Of a DNA stretch of 64,000 nt, positions 44,299-52,448 are shown one piece after another. The stretch is from Sphaerimonospora thailandensis (lineage in GTDB: Bacteria; Actinomycetota; Actinomycetes; Streptosporangiales; Streptosporangiaceae), in assembly GCF_016863115.1 (NCBI RefSeq), contig NZ_BOOG01000022.1, forward strand, positions 1 to 64,000. Direction: 5' to 3'. Numbering within the stretch: the first letter of the stretch is position 1; every line of letters starts with the position of its first letter. The notes under the pieces were generated by a model. The model saw only the letters and a program-made list of their open reading frames with translations, was not told where the DNA came from and did not search any database. Both the position numbers and the translations under genes were made by a program.

Positions 44299-45587
44299 GC
44301 GGGCAAGCGGAGGGGACGACCACGGCGCCGGCTCCGGCGGGTGGAGCCCGGGCCACGTCGCCGGCCCGCCGATTCCGCGTCACGACGCCGATCCTGCTGC
44401 TCGGCGGGGTCGGGCTGGTCGTGCTGCTGTCCGCCGTGCGCATCGTCACCGGTGCGAGCGACATCACGTCGGGCGGCACGGTCGCCGCCGCCCTCGGCCT
44501 CGCCGTACCGATCGGCCTGGCGGCCCTGGGCGGCCTGTGGTCGGAGCGTGCCGGTGTGGTCAACATCGGTCTCGAGGGCATGATGGTGCTCGGAACCTGG
44601 TTCGGCGCCTGGGGGGCGCTCCAGTTCCACAGCCCGTGGGCCGGGGTGGTCGCCGGCGCGGTGGGCGGCGCTCTCGGCGGCGCGATCCACGCGGTCGCCA
44701 CCGTGACCTTCGGTGTCGACCACATCATCTCCGGTGTCGCGATCAACATCGTCGGCGTGGGCTTCACCCAGTATCTGTCGAAGCTGGTCTTCGAGAAGAT
44801 GCCGGGCGGCGGGACCAAGAACTCTCCCCAGCTCCCCGAGATGGGCAGGCTCAGCGTCACGTTCATCGACGGGCCGTTGCGGACGCTGGAGGCCAAACAA
44901 TGGTTCCTGCTGTCCGACTTCGCGGGCATCCTGCGTGGGCTCACCCAGGGCGTGTCGTGGTTCACGATCCTGGCGATCCTGCTGGTGCCGCTGTCGTACT
45001 ACATCCTGTGGCGCACCGCGTTCGGCCTGCGCCTTCGGTCCTGCGGCGAGCGCCCGGTGGCCGCCGAGTCGCTCGGCGTCAACGTCTATCTTTACAAGTG
45101 GGCCGCCGTGGTCGTCTCCGGCCTGCTGGCCGGGCTGGGCGGCGCGTTCCTGTCGATCGTGGCGGCCGGGATCTACCGTGACGGGCAGACGGGGGGTCGC
45201 GGCTACATCGGCCTCGCCGCCATGATCTTCGGCAACTGGCGTCCGGGCGGGCTCGCCGGCGGCGCGGCGCTGTTCGGTTACACGGACGCGCTGCAGCTGC
45301 GGCAGGGCGGGGTCTCGGTGCACGCGCTGCTGCTCGTCGTCGCGCTGCTGCTCGCCGCCATGGCGGTCTACCAGCTCGTACGGCAGAGCCGTACCGTCGC
45401 GGCGCTGATCACCGCAGGCTGCGCGGCCCTGGTCTTCGTGGTGTTCATGATGACCGACACGGTGCCCGAGCAGTTCACCACGTTCACCCCGCACCTGACC
45501 ACGCTGCTGGTGCTGTCGCTGGCCTCCCAGCGGCTGCGCATGCCGGCCGCGGACGGAATCCCCTACCGCAGGGGACAGACCACATGA
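44295..45587 (+). CDS. Nucleoside ABC transporter permease 2
   Basis: A 430-residue permease, partner of the preceding one. A short polar N-terminus, then about ten spans, with GLWSERAGVVNIGLEGMMVL, HIISGVAINIVGVGFTQYL, RTAFGLRLRSCGERPVAAESLGVNV and RGYIGLAAMIFGNWRPGG. GTG 44295 overlaps the permease 1 stop by 4 bases. It ends 28 bp before the cytidine deaminase gene. Confidence 0.92.
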   Translation: MSGQAEGTTTAPAPAGGARATSPARRFRVTTPILLLGGVGLVVLLSAVRIVTGASDITSGGTVAAALGLAVPIGLAALGGLWSERAGVVNIGLEGMMVLGTWFGAWGALQFHSPWAGVVAGAVGGALGGAIHAVATVTFGVDHIISGVAINIVGVGFTQYLSKLVFEKMPGGGTKNSPQLPEMGRLSVTFIDGPLRTLEAKQWFLLSDFAGILRGLTQGVSWFTILAILLVPLSYYILWRTAFGLRLRSCGERPVAAESLGVNVYLYKWAAVVVSGLLAGLGGAFLSIVAAGIYRDGQTGGRGYIGLAAMIFGNWRPGGLAGGAALFGYTDALQLRQGGVSVHALLLVVALLLAAMAVYQLVRQSRTVAALITAGCAALVFVVFMMTDTVPEQFTTFTPHLTTLLVLSLASQRLRMPAADGIPYRRGQTT

Positions 45588-45615
45588 CGGGTCGCGAGGG
45601 CGAAAGGGGAGCGAG

Positions 45616-46005
45616 ATGACGATCGACTGGGCGGCGCTGCACGCCGCGGCGAACGAGGCGATGACGCACGCGTACGCGCCGTACTCCAAGTTTCCGGTCG
45701 GCGCTGCCGCGCTGGTGGACGATGGCCGGGTGGTCACCGGCTGCAACGTGGAGAACGCGTCGTACGGCATCGGGCTGTGCGCGGAATGCGGCCTCGTCTC
45801 CGCGCTGCACGCGAGCGGAGGGGGCCGGCTGGTCGCGTTCACCTGTGTCGACGGGCACGGCGAGCTGCTGATGCCGTGCGGCCGCTGCCGCCAGCTGCTC
45901 TTCGAGCACGGGGGTCCCGACCTGCTGGTCGAGACGCCGGAGGGGCCGATGCGGATGGCGGACTTTCTGCCCTACGCCTTCGGGCCGGACGACTTGTCGC
46001 GATAA
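45616..46005 (+). CDS. cdd: Cytidine deaminase
   Basis: 129 residues, the tetrameric class. Zinc site: NVENASYGIGLCAECGLVSAL (Cys, catalytic Glu) and MPCGRCRQLLFEHGG (CxxC). Converts cytidine and deoxycytidine to the uridine forms. A short stretch, YAPYSKFPVGAAALVDDG, is also diagnostic. GGGGAGCG lies before the ATG. Next gene is thymidine phosphorylase, 12 bp on. Confidence 0.95.
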   Translation: MTIDWAALHAAANEAMTHAYAPYSKFPVGAAALVDDGRVVTGCNVENASYGIGLCAECGLVSALHASGGGRLVAFTCVDGHGELLMPCGRCRQLLFEHGGPDLLVETPEGPMRMADFLPYAFGPDDLSR

Positions 46006-46017
46006 GGGATAGAGGGC

Positions 46018-47304
46018 ATGGGGTTTGACGCGATAGAGGTCATCACCACCAAGCGGGACCGCGGCGAGCTGTCCACCGCGCTGATCGACTGGGTGGTGGA
46101 CGCCTACACGCGAGGTGAGGTCGCCGACGAGCAGATGTCGGCGCTGTTGATGGCCATCCTGCTCAACGGGATGAACCGCAGGGAGATCGCGGACTGGACC
46201 CAGGCGATGATCCGGTCGGGGGAGCGGATGGACTGGTCGATCCTCGACCGGCCCACGGCCGACAAGCACTCCACCGGCGGGGTCGGCGACAAGATCACAC
46301 TTCCGCTCGCCCCGCTGGTGGCCGCCTGCGGCGCCTACGTGCCGCAGCTGTCCGGACGGGGACTCGGGCACACCGGTGGCACCCTGGACAAGCTGGAGTC
46401 CATCCCCGGCTGGCGGGCGTCCCTGTCGAACGACGAGATGCTGCGGGTGATCCGTACGGCCGGCGCCGTGGTCTGCGCGGCGGGCAGCGGGCTCGCCCCG
46501 GCGGACAAGAAGCTGTACGCACTGCGCGACGTCACCGGCACGGTCGAGTCGATCCCGTTGATCGCTTCGTCGGTCATGTCGAAGAAGATCGCCGAGGGGA
46601 CGGGCTCGCTCGTGCTCGACGTCAAGGTCGGCTCCGGCGCGTTCATGAAGGATGTGGCCGGCGCCCGTGAGCTGGCCCGGACGATGGTGGCCCTCGGCAC
46701 CGACGCCGGGGTGCGCACGGTAGCCCTGCTCACCGCGATGGACCGGCCGCTCGGCAAGGCCGTCGGCAACGCGCTCGAGGTCGCGGAGGCCGTCGAGGTC
46801 CTCGCCGGCGGCGGCCCCGCCGACGTCGTCGGGCTCACCGTACGGCTGGCGCGGGAGATGCTGGAGGCGGCCGGGATCCCGGACGCCAGGGATCCGGAGG
46901 AGGCGCTGAAGGACGGCTCGGCGATGGACGCCTGGCGGCGCATGATCACCGCCCAGGGAGGTGACCCGGACGCCCCGTTGCCGAAGGCGGCCGAGTCCCT
47001 GGAGCTCACCGCACCCGCTTCCGGCGTGCTGACCCGGCTCGACGCCATGTCGGTCGGTCTGGCGGCGTGGCGGCTGGGCGCCGGCCGGGCCCGCAAGGAG
47101 GACCCGGTGTCGGCCGGAGCCGGGGTGACCCTGCACGCCAAGCCGGGCGACCCGGTCAGCGCGGGCCGGCCGCTGATGACGCTGCACGCGGACGACCCCG
47201 CGAGGTTCGAACGGGCCGTCGAGGCACTGGACGGCGCCTACGAGATCGGGGCCTCGGCCGACCCCGGCCTGCTGCCGCTGATCGTCGACCGCGTCACCGC
47301 GTAG
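46018..47304 (+). CDS. deoA: Thymidine / pyrimidine-nucleoside phosphorylase
   Basis: A 428-residue enzyme that splits thymidine and (deoxy)uridine to base and pentose-1-phosphate. Landmarks: ITTKRDRGELSTALIDWVVDAY, KHSTGGVGDKITLPLAPLVAACG, SGRGLGHTGGTLDKLESIPG, SSVMSKKIAEGTGSLVLDVKVGSGAF and the C-terminal PYNP domain. Acts after cytidine deaminase. Convergent with the IclR gene, only 6 bp between the stops. Confidence 0.95.
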   Translation: MGFDAIEVITTKRDRGELSTALIDWVVDAYTRGEVADEQMSALLMAILLNGMNRREIADWTQAMIRSGERMDWSILDRPTADKHSTGGVGDKITLPLAPLVAACGAYVPQLSGRGLGHTGGTLDKLESIPGWRASLSNDEMLRVIRTAGAVVCAAGSGLAPADKKLYALRDVTGTVESIPLIASSVMSKKIAEGTGSLVLDVKVGSGAFMKDVAGARELARTMVALGTDAGVRTVALLTAMDRPLGKAVGNALEVAEAVEVLAGGGPADVVGLTVRLAREMLEAAGIPDARDPEEALKDGSAMDAWRRMITAQGGDPDAPLPKAAESLELTAPASGVLTRLDAMSVGLAAWRLGAGRARKEDPVSAGAGVTLHAKPGDPVSAGRPLMTLHADDPARFERAVEALDGAYEIGASADPGLLPLIVDRVTA

Positions 47305-47310
47305 CGCGAG

Positions 47311-48210
47311 TCAGGGGTGGAAGTGGCCGCAGCATCCGCGGGGGAAGATCTGCGAGAACCGAGAAGGAAGCCGCTGACCGCCGTCCGCCGCGGGCGGCTG
47401 CTCGACCATGGGTCCGCATGCCTGGTCGCCCAGCGTCGGGAACAGCGCCTCGGATATCCGGCGGGCTCCCGCCGCGACCATGGGCGCCAGTCGCTCGAAA
47501 TGTATTTGGGGGAGATCGCCGCAGACGGAGATGGCCCCGGCGGGACCGTTCGGACCGCGTACGGCGCATGCGATGGCGCCCACCCCCGGCATTGCCTCAC
47601 CGCGGTCGAAGTGCAGCCCGCCCACCCGGCGGATGGTGTTCAGTTCGCAATGGAGCGAGCCGAAGCCGTCGTCAGTGCTCTTGGCGAACTCGGGACAGGA
47701 TCTGAGCAGCTCGTCGACCTGCTCGGCCGGAAGGTAGGCGAGGATCGCCTTCCCGATTCCGCTGTTGGTCGCCCACCACCGGCTGCCGACATCCGAGGGG
47801 AGCCGGGCGGCGTAGGCACCGCCGATCTTGTCGAGGAAAACGGTCTCCGGCCCGTCGAGCGTGCACAGGTGGCTGACGAGTCCGGTACGGACGTGCAGGT
47901 CGTGCAGGACCGGGGCGCTGGCCCTGCGCAACTCGTCCCAGCTCGCACTGGAGGCCGCGAGCTGGAAGGCGCGGGTGCCGAGGCTGTACCCATAGGGCCC
48001 GTGCTCGACCCACCCGAGGTTGAGCAACTGGCAGAGGATCCGGTGCGTGGTCGAACGGGGGAGCCCGGTGCGCCGTTCGATCTCCTCCAGCGTCAGCCTG
48101 ATTCCGCGCTTTCCGAGGGTGTCGAGGATCAGCGTCATCCGTCCGACCATGGAGGATGGCAGGTCTCGCTCCCCGGCCTGCTCCAACTCCGTGCCGATGG
48201 TGAGCGTCAT
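47311..48210 (-). CDS. IclR-family transcriptional regulator
   Basis: 299 residues. N-terminal winged HTH (about 20-85: SSMVGRMTLILDTLGKRG, ERRTGLPRSTTHRILCQL) and C-terminal IclR effector domain (VLHDLHVRTGLVSHLCTLDG, TNSGIGKAILAYLP, GVGAIACAVRGPNG). The last 40 residues (PPAADGGQRLPSRFSQIFPR) are an unusual extension ending in CCGHFHP. ATG 48210 has GGAG six bases upstream; the frame continues 9 codons further up. It is divergent from the LLM oxidoreductase gene, which it probably controls. Confidence 0.9.
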   Translation of the reverse strand: MTLTIGTELEQAGERDLPSSMVGRMTLILDTLGKRGIRLTLEEIERRTGLPRSTTHRILCQLLNLGWVEHGPYGYSLGTRAFQLAASSASWDELRRASAPVLHDLHVRTGLVSHLCTLDGPETVFLDKIGGAYAARLPSDVGSRWWATNSGIGKAILAYLPAEQVDELLRSCPEFAKSTDDGFGSLHCELNTIRRVGGLHFDRGEAMPGVGAIACAVRGPNGPAGAISVCGDLPQIHFERLAPMVAAGARRISEALFPTLGDQACGPMVEQPPAADGGQRLPSRFSQIFPRGCCGHFHP

Positions 48211-48242
48211 CGCACACTCCGAAGTCTCGCCGTACAATCTAC

Positions 48243-48256
48243 CTAACGATTGTTAG
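48243..48256. promoter_or_regulatory. Palindrome CTAACGATTGTTAG, candidate IclR operator
   Basis: Near-perfect dyad (one mismatch at the centre pair) 33 bp upstream of the IclR start, in an AT-rich patch. The gap 48211-48539 contains no gene; the remainder is GC-rich and holds, presumably, the LLM gene promoter. Confidence 0.45.
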
Positions 48257-48539
48257 ATAGCCCCACTGTAAGTCAACCATCGCACGTCCACGCCATCGCC
48301 CCGCCACGATATCGGTAGATACCGGGACATACGTGCATGAATAGGTGCAGTGTCACCTGGGGGCAGCATGTGACGTGGGTGTCCCGTCCGGCTCCCGGTC
48401 AGTGAGAGCCACGGGCAGTTCATGTCCAGACCTGCCTAACCTGCGTAGGCGCAGCGGCCGATCCAGGTCCGCCTGCGAGCAGGCCACGATCGCCACGGGG
48501 ACCCGGCGCGTCCTCATCTCACCTCCGGGAGTGCTGCTG

Positions 48540-49562
48540 TTGAAGCTCGGCCTCTTCTTCGATCTCCGTAACCCGCCCCGCTGGCGGCGCCCCTGGACCG
48601 ATCACTACCGGCGCAACCTCGACCTGATCAGCGCCGCGGAAGGCATGGGCGCGGCATCGGTGTGGTTCACCGAGCACCACTTCCTCGAGGACGGCTACCT
48701 CCCGCAGCCGCTGACCTTCGCCGCGGCCGTGGCCGCCCGCACCTCCCGGCTCCGGATCGGCACCGCGATCCTGCTGGCCGCGTTGCGGCATCCCCGACAC
48801 GTCGCCGAGGAGGCCGCCGTGGTCGACATCCTCTCCGGCGGTCGGCTCGAACTCGGGATAGGCGCGGGGTTCGCGCAGCGGGAGTACGACGCGTTCGGCG
48901 CGGACATCCGGCGGCGCTACACGCTGACCGACGCGTCGGTCGGCGAGATCAGGCGGCTGTTCGCCGAGGGCGAGGTCACGCCGCCGCCCGTCCAGCGGCC
49001 GCTGCCGATCTGGATGGGCTACCAGGGGCCGCAGGGGGCCCGCCGGGCCGGTCGGCTCGGCGCGGGCCTGCTCTCCCTGGACCCGCGGCTGCTCGAGCCG
49101 TACGAGCAGGGGTTGGCGGAAGGCGGGCACGAGCCGTCGTCGGCCCGCATGAGCGGCATGTTCGACATCATCGTGGCCGACGACCCCGACGAGGCGCGGC
49201 GGCGCATCCTGCCGCACTTCGTCTACCAGCTGAACTCCTACCGGAGGATGAACGCGGGTGAGACCGAGTCGTACCGCGATCTGACCGTCGAGGAGGTGGC
49301 GGGCGGCGCCGGCCCGAAGGGCAAGATCCCGGGTCTCACCGTGCTGACGCCGCAGGACGCGGTTCAGGCGATCAGGAAGCGTACGGCGGCCCTGCCGGTG
49401 GAGCACGTCTACCTGTGGGCGAGCATCGCCGGGATGCCGGACGACCTCGTCGAGCGCCATGTGGAGTTGCTGTTCGGAAGTGTCGCGCCCGCGCTCCGCG
49501 CCGAGACAGAAGCCACCGCCGGGTCCACCGCCCAGACAGGCCGCGGGACGTCCGATGACTGA
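48540..49562 (+). CDS. LLM-class flavin-dependent oxidoreductase
   Basis: 340 residues, luciferase-like TIM barrel: KLGLFFDLRNPPRWRRPWTD, WFTEHHFLEDGYLPQPLTFAAAVAARTSRLRIGTA-type strand order, HPRHVAEEAAVVDILSGGRLELGIGAGF and PLPIWMGYQGPQGARRAGRLGAG. It uses FMNH2 or F420 to oxidise an organic substrate. I start at TTG 48540, with GGGAG 9 bases upstream; GTG 48531 is the other candidate. Next to SnoaL-like and cupin genes, it looks like part of a small catabolic pathway. Confidence 0.87.
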   Translation: MKLGLFFDLRNPPRWRRPWTDHYRRNLDLISAAEGMGAASVWFTEHHFLEDGYLPQPLTFAAAVAARTSRLRIGTAILLAALRHPRHVAEEAAVVDILSGGRLELGIGAGFAQREYDAFGADIRRRYTLTDASVGEIRRLFAEGEVTPPPVQRPLPIWMGYQGPQGARRAGRLGAGLLSLDPRLLEPYEQGLAEGGHEPSSARMSGMFDIIVADDPDEARRRILPHFVYQLNSYRRMNAGETESYRDLTVEEVAGGAGPKGKIPGLTVLTPQDAVQAIRKRTAALPVEHVYLWASIAGMPDDLVERHVELLFGSVAPALRAETEATAGSTAQTGRGTSDD

Positions 49563-49647
49563 GAGCTCCGAGATGAACGAGATGAATGAGATGTACGGGA
49601 TGCCCGAGACATGCCTCACTGGTGGAGAGGACTCGGTGCGGGACTGA
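49555..49647 (+). CDS. Possible 30-residue peptide (low confidence)
   Basis: An ATG within the LLM gene's last codons (TCCGATGACTGA) opens a 30-codon frame: MTESSEMNEMNEMYGMPETC then LTGGEDSVRD. It has six methionines, one cysteine and a strongly acidic charge, with a GAGATGAAY triplet-of-codons repeat. The stop/start overlap would allow translational coupling, but the upstream site (GGGACG) is weak. It may equally be chance. Confidence 0.2.
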   Translation: MTESSEMNEMNEMYGMPETCLTGGEDSVRD

Positions 49648-49712
49648 GGAACGTTCGCCGAAACTGGCCGACCGGGAAGCGAGGGGGAAGTCACCGTTGA
49701 AAGGACGACGCC

Positions 49713-50285
49713 ATGGGCGAGAACACGACTGATCTTGCGGCTCGGGTGCGGAGGCTGGAGGCGGTGGAGGAGATCCGCCAACTCGTCTCCCGCTACGCGC
49801 TCGCGCTGGACAGCCGGGACGTCACGACCCTGGCCTCCCTCTTCGTCGAGGACGTCAGGACGCATGACGGGCGGGTGGGCAGGGAGGCGCTGGCCGACTG
49901 GTTCGGGGAGATCCTGCGGCCGTACGGCATCACCTTCCACCTCGTCGGCAACCACGTCATCGACTTCGTCGACGAGGACCACGCCACCGGCGTCGTCTAC
50001 GGCCGCCCCGAGCACGAGGTCGGCGACCTGTGGGTGGTGATGCCCATGCAGTATTGGGACCGATACGAACGACGTGACGGGCACTGGTACTTCACGTCGC
50101 GCAGCACGAAGGTGTTCTACGCCGCCGACGTGGAGGAGAGCCCGCTGAGGGTGCCGGGCAGGTTCAACTTCCCGGGGAACCCGTTCATCCACCGGGCCGA
50201 ACTGCCCGAGCGCTGGGAGTCGTGGCGACGCTTCTGGGGGACCGATCCCGGGGACGGCTCCGCCCCAGCGGACGGGCGAGCGTGA
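49713..50285 (+). CDS. SnoaL-like (NTF2 fold) protein
   Basis: A 190-residue protein. The N-terminal helix (LAARVRRLEAVEEIRQLVSRYALALDSRD-type start, about 7-35) and the following FVEDVRTHDGRVGREALADW are typical of the SnoaL_4/NTF2 family that includes dehydratases and cyclases. The hydrophobic pocket is expected in the HLVGNHVIDFVDEDHATG and YWDRYERRDGHWYF strands. AAAGGACG lies before the ATG. It lies between the LLM oxidoreductase and a cupin gene, probably in the same pathway. Confidence 0.8.
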   Translation: MGENTTDLAARVRRLEAVEEIRQLVSRYALALDSRDVTTLASLFVEDVRTHDGRVGREALADWFGEILRPYGITFHLVGNHVIDFVDEDHATGVVYGRPEHEVGDLWVVMPMQYWDRYERRDGHWYFTSRSTKVFYAADVEESPLRVPGRFNFPGNPFIHRAELPERWESWRRFWGTDPGDGSAPADGRA

Positions 50286-50345
50286 CGGGCAGCACATTGG
50301 GGCACTCTCTAGTGTCTTTCGGGCGCTCGGCGTAGCCTGCTCGGC

Positions 50346-50699
50346 ATGGTGAAGAGGATCGATGGGCCGACGCGGATTCCCGTGCCGGGAGGCAAGGTCA
50401 TTCGCGAGTACGTCGGCCGGGTGAACAGCGGCGACGACCGGGTCTCGATCGCGTACATGGTCGCTCCGTCCGGCTGGGAGGAGCCTGCCCAGGCCCCCGA
50501 GTTCGCGGAGTACACGCTCGTGCTCAAGGGCTCGGTCGTCGTCGAGCACGACGGAGGCGCCACGGTCGTGTCCGCCGGCCAGGCGTTCGTCAGCGAGCCC
50601 GGGGAGAGGATCCGGTACACCTCGGGGCCTTCGGGAGCCGAGTACGTCGCGGTCTGCCTGCCCGCGTTCTCCCCCGACGCCGCGCACCGGGAGGAGTGA
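50346..50699 (+). CDS. Cupin-domain protein
   Basis: 117 residues, a single cupin barrel: motif 1 region EEPAQAPEFAEYTLVLKGSV (with only acidic ligands where His is usual) and motif 2 VSEPGERIRYTSGP. The Gly-rich turn and PxGxxxxY spacing fit small single-domain cupins. The first-motif histidines are missing, so it may bind no metal or a sugar/ligand. Last gene of the putative LLM/SnoaL/cupin group. Confidence 0.78.
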   Translation: MVKRIDGPTRIPVPGGKVIREYVGRVNSGDDRVSIAYMVAPSGWEEPAQAPEFAEYTLVLKGSVVVEHDGGATVVSAGQAFVSEPGERIRYTSGPSGAEYVAVCLPAFSPDAAHREE

Positions 50700-50723
50700 C
50701 GGCGCCGGGGATAGGATTGCGTG

Positions 50724-51839
50724 ATGAGCGACCGGAGCGAGGTGGGAACCGTGAGCCGCTTGCCCAGTCTTGAGGAGATTCGCAAAGCGCCCAAGGTGCT
50801 TCTCCATGACCATCTGGACGGCGGGCCGCGCACCCAGACGATCATTGATCTGGCCCGTGATCGCGGCCATGTCCTGCCGTCCGGCGATCCGGACAATCTC
50901 GCCGAGTGGTTCCGGGGCGCCGCCGACTCGGGCTCGCTCGAGCGCTACCTGGAGACCTTCGCCCACACGGTCGGGGTGATGCAGAGCCGTGAGGCCCTGG
51001 TCAGGGTCGCGGCCGAGTGCGCTCAGGACCTGGCCGACGACGGCGTGGTGTACGCGGAGGTGCGGTACGCCCCCGAGCAGCACACCGTCGGCGGGCTCAC
51101 ACTGGACGAGGTCGTGGAGGCCGTGCTGGAGGGCTTCCGGCTGGGCTCGGCGGGACCGGACGGACAGCCGCGGATCAGGGTCGGCACACTGCTCACCGCC
51201 ATGCGCCACCAGGCCCGCTCGATGGAGATCGCCGAGTTGGCGGTGCGCTATCGCGACGTCGGAGTGGTCGGTTTCGACATCGCCGGGGCCGAGGCGGGAT
51301 ATCCGCCCACCCGGCACCTCGACGCCTTCGAGTACCTGCAGCGGGAGAACGCCCACTTCACCATCCACGCCGGCGAGGCGTTCGGGCTGCCGTCGATCTG
51401 GCAGGCCATCCAGTGGTGCGGCGCCGACCGCCTGGGCCACGGCGTACGGATCAACGACGACATCACCATGTCCGGCGATGGCGAGGCGAAACTCGGGCGG
51501 CTGGCGGCCTACGTCCGGGACAAGCGGATTCCGCTGGAGATGTGCCCCACGTCGAACGTGCAGACCGGCGCCGCCCCGTCGATCGCCGAGCACCCGATCG
51601 GCCTGCTGCGCAGGCTGAACTTCCGGGTGACGGTGAACACCGACAACCGGCTGATGAGCAGGACGAGCGTGTCGCTGGAGTTCGCCAAGCTCGTGGAGGC
51701 ATTCGGCTACGACTGGGACGACCTGCAGTGGTTCACGGTCAACGCGATGAAGTCCGCCTTCATCCCGTTCGACGAGCGACTGGCGCTGATCAACGGCGTG
51801 ATCAAGCCCGGCTTCGCCCACCTGAAGTGGCGGGCCTGA
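50724..51839 (+). CDS. add: Adenosine deaminase
   Basis: 371 residues. Zinc and catalytic motifs: [12 protein letters not shown] (HxH), [15 protein letters not shown] (His, Glu), DRLGHGVRI (His), CPTSNVQTG and [10 protein letters not shown] (Asp pair region). Converts adenosine and deoxyadenosine to inosine forms, which the purine nucleoside phosphorylase at 54171 splits. ATG 50724 is taken; GTG 50721 precedes it directly. The PH-domain gene starts 1 bp after the stop. Confidence 0.94.
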   Translation: MSDRSEVGTVSRLPSLEEIRKAPKVLLHDHLDGGPRTQTIIDLARDRGHVLPSGDPDNLAEWFRGAADSGSLERYLETFAHTVGVMQSREALVRVAAECAQDLADDGVVYAEVRYAPEQHTVGGLTLDEVVEAVLEGFRLGSAGPDGQPRIRVGTLLTAMRHQARSMEIAELAVRYRDVGVVGFDIAGAEAGYPPTRHLDAFEYLQRENAHFTIHAGEAFGLPSIWQAIQWCGADRLGHGVRINDDITMSGDGEAKLGRLAAYVRDKRIPLEMCPTSNVQTGAAPSIAEHPIGLLRRLNFRVTVNTDNRLMSRTSVSLEFAKLVEAFGYDWDDLQWFTVNAMKSAFIPFDERLALINGVIKPGFAHLKWRA

Positions 51840-51840
51840 G

Positions 51841-52437
51841 TTGGACAGGGCGAAGGGAGAGGTCTACCGGTCGAAGTTCAGCTGGATCTTCGGCTGGATC
51901 TGGCTGGTGTTCGCCGCGTGGAACGCCTATGACCTGGTCGTGCGTGGTTCGATGCCGTCGGCGCTGATCGCCGGGGCCGTGCTGGGCGTCATAACAGCAC
52001 TGATCTTCATCATGGCGCTGCGCCCGGCGGTCGTGCTGGAGGGCGGCGGCGTCCGCGTCCGCAACCCGCTGCGGAACGCCTACATCCCCTGGCGCGCCGT
52101 CGACGACGTGATCGTGACCAGCGCGATCGTCATCGAGGCCGGCCGCACCACGGTCCGGTGCTGGACGCCGCAGGTGACCGCCCGCGAGCGGGCCAGGACC
52201 AGGGCGCGCAGCACCAAGGTGGCCTCCTCGGCCGACGCGTCCCGTACCGAGCGGGCAGTGGCCGAGGCGGTCGGTTCGCGTACGCACGCCGACTGGGTGG
52301 CCCAGCGGATCACCGAGATGAGCACGAGCAGGCGGGACGCCTCATCGGGGGAGACCTCCGTCACCTGGTCGCCGACCGCGGTCGGCGTAGCCGTCGCCGC
52401 GGTCGCCCTAGTCGTGGTGACAGTAATCCTCTCGTGA
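51841..52437 (+). CDS. Bacterial PH-domain membrane protein
   Basis: 198 residues. Two N-terminal membrane helices (WIFGWIWLVFAAWNAYDLVV and ALIAGAVLGVITALIFIMAL) are followed by a bPH-like domain (RPAVVLEGGGVRVRNPLRNAYIPWRAVDDV) and a last helix (VGVAVAAVALVVVTVIL). TTG 51841 begins one base after the adenosine deaminase stop, so it is coupled. This conserved pairing with add in actinobacteria suggests a membrane role, but no function is known. Confidence 0.72.
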   Translation: MDRAKGEVYRSKFSWIFGWIWLVFAAWNAYDLVVRGSMPSALIAGAVLGVITALIFIMALRPAVVLEGGGVRVRNPLRNAYIPWRAVDDVIVTSAIVIEAGRTTVRCWTPQVTARERARTRARSTKVASSADASRTERAVAEAVGSRTHADWVAQRITEMSTSRRDASSGETSVTWSPTAVGVAVAAVALVVVTVILS

Positions 52438-52448
52438 ATGAACCGAGC

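Noticed and set aside
43821-45842. Long minus-strand open frame opposite the two permease genes
   Set aside because: Composition is that of an antisense shadow, and the plus strand encodes well-defined ABC permeases with overlapping start/stop codons.
48519-51821. A 1100-codon open frame on the minus strand opposite the LLM, SnoaL, cupin and adenosine deaminase genes
   Set aside because: Produced by GC-rich third positions of the plus-strand genes; its translation is Arg/Asp/His/Gly-rich, has no domain, and the plus-strand products are all recognisable families.
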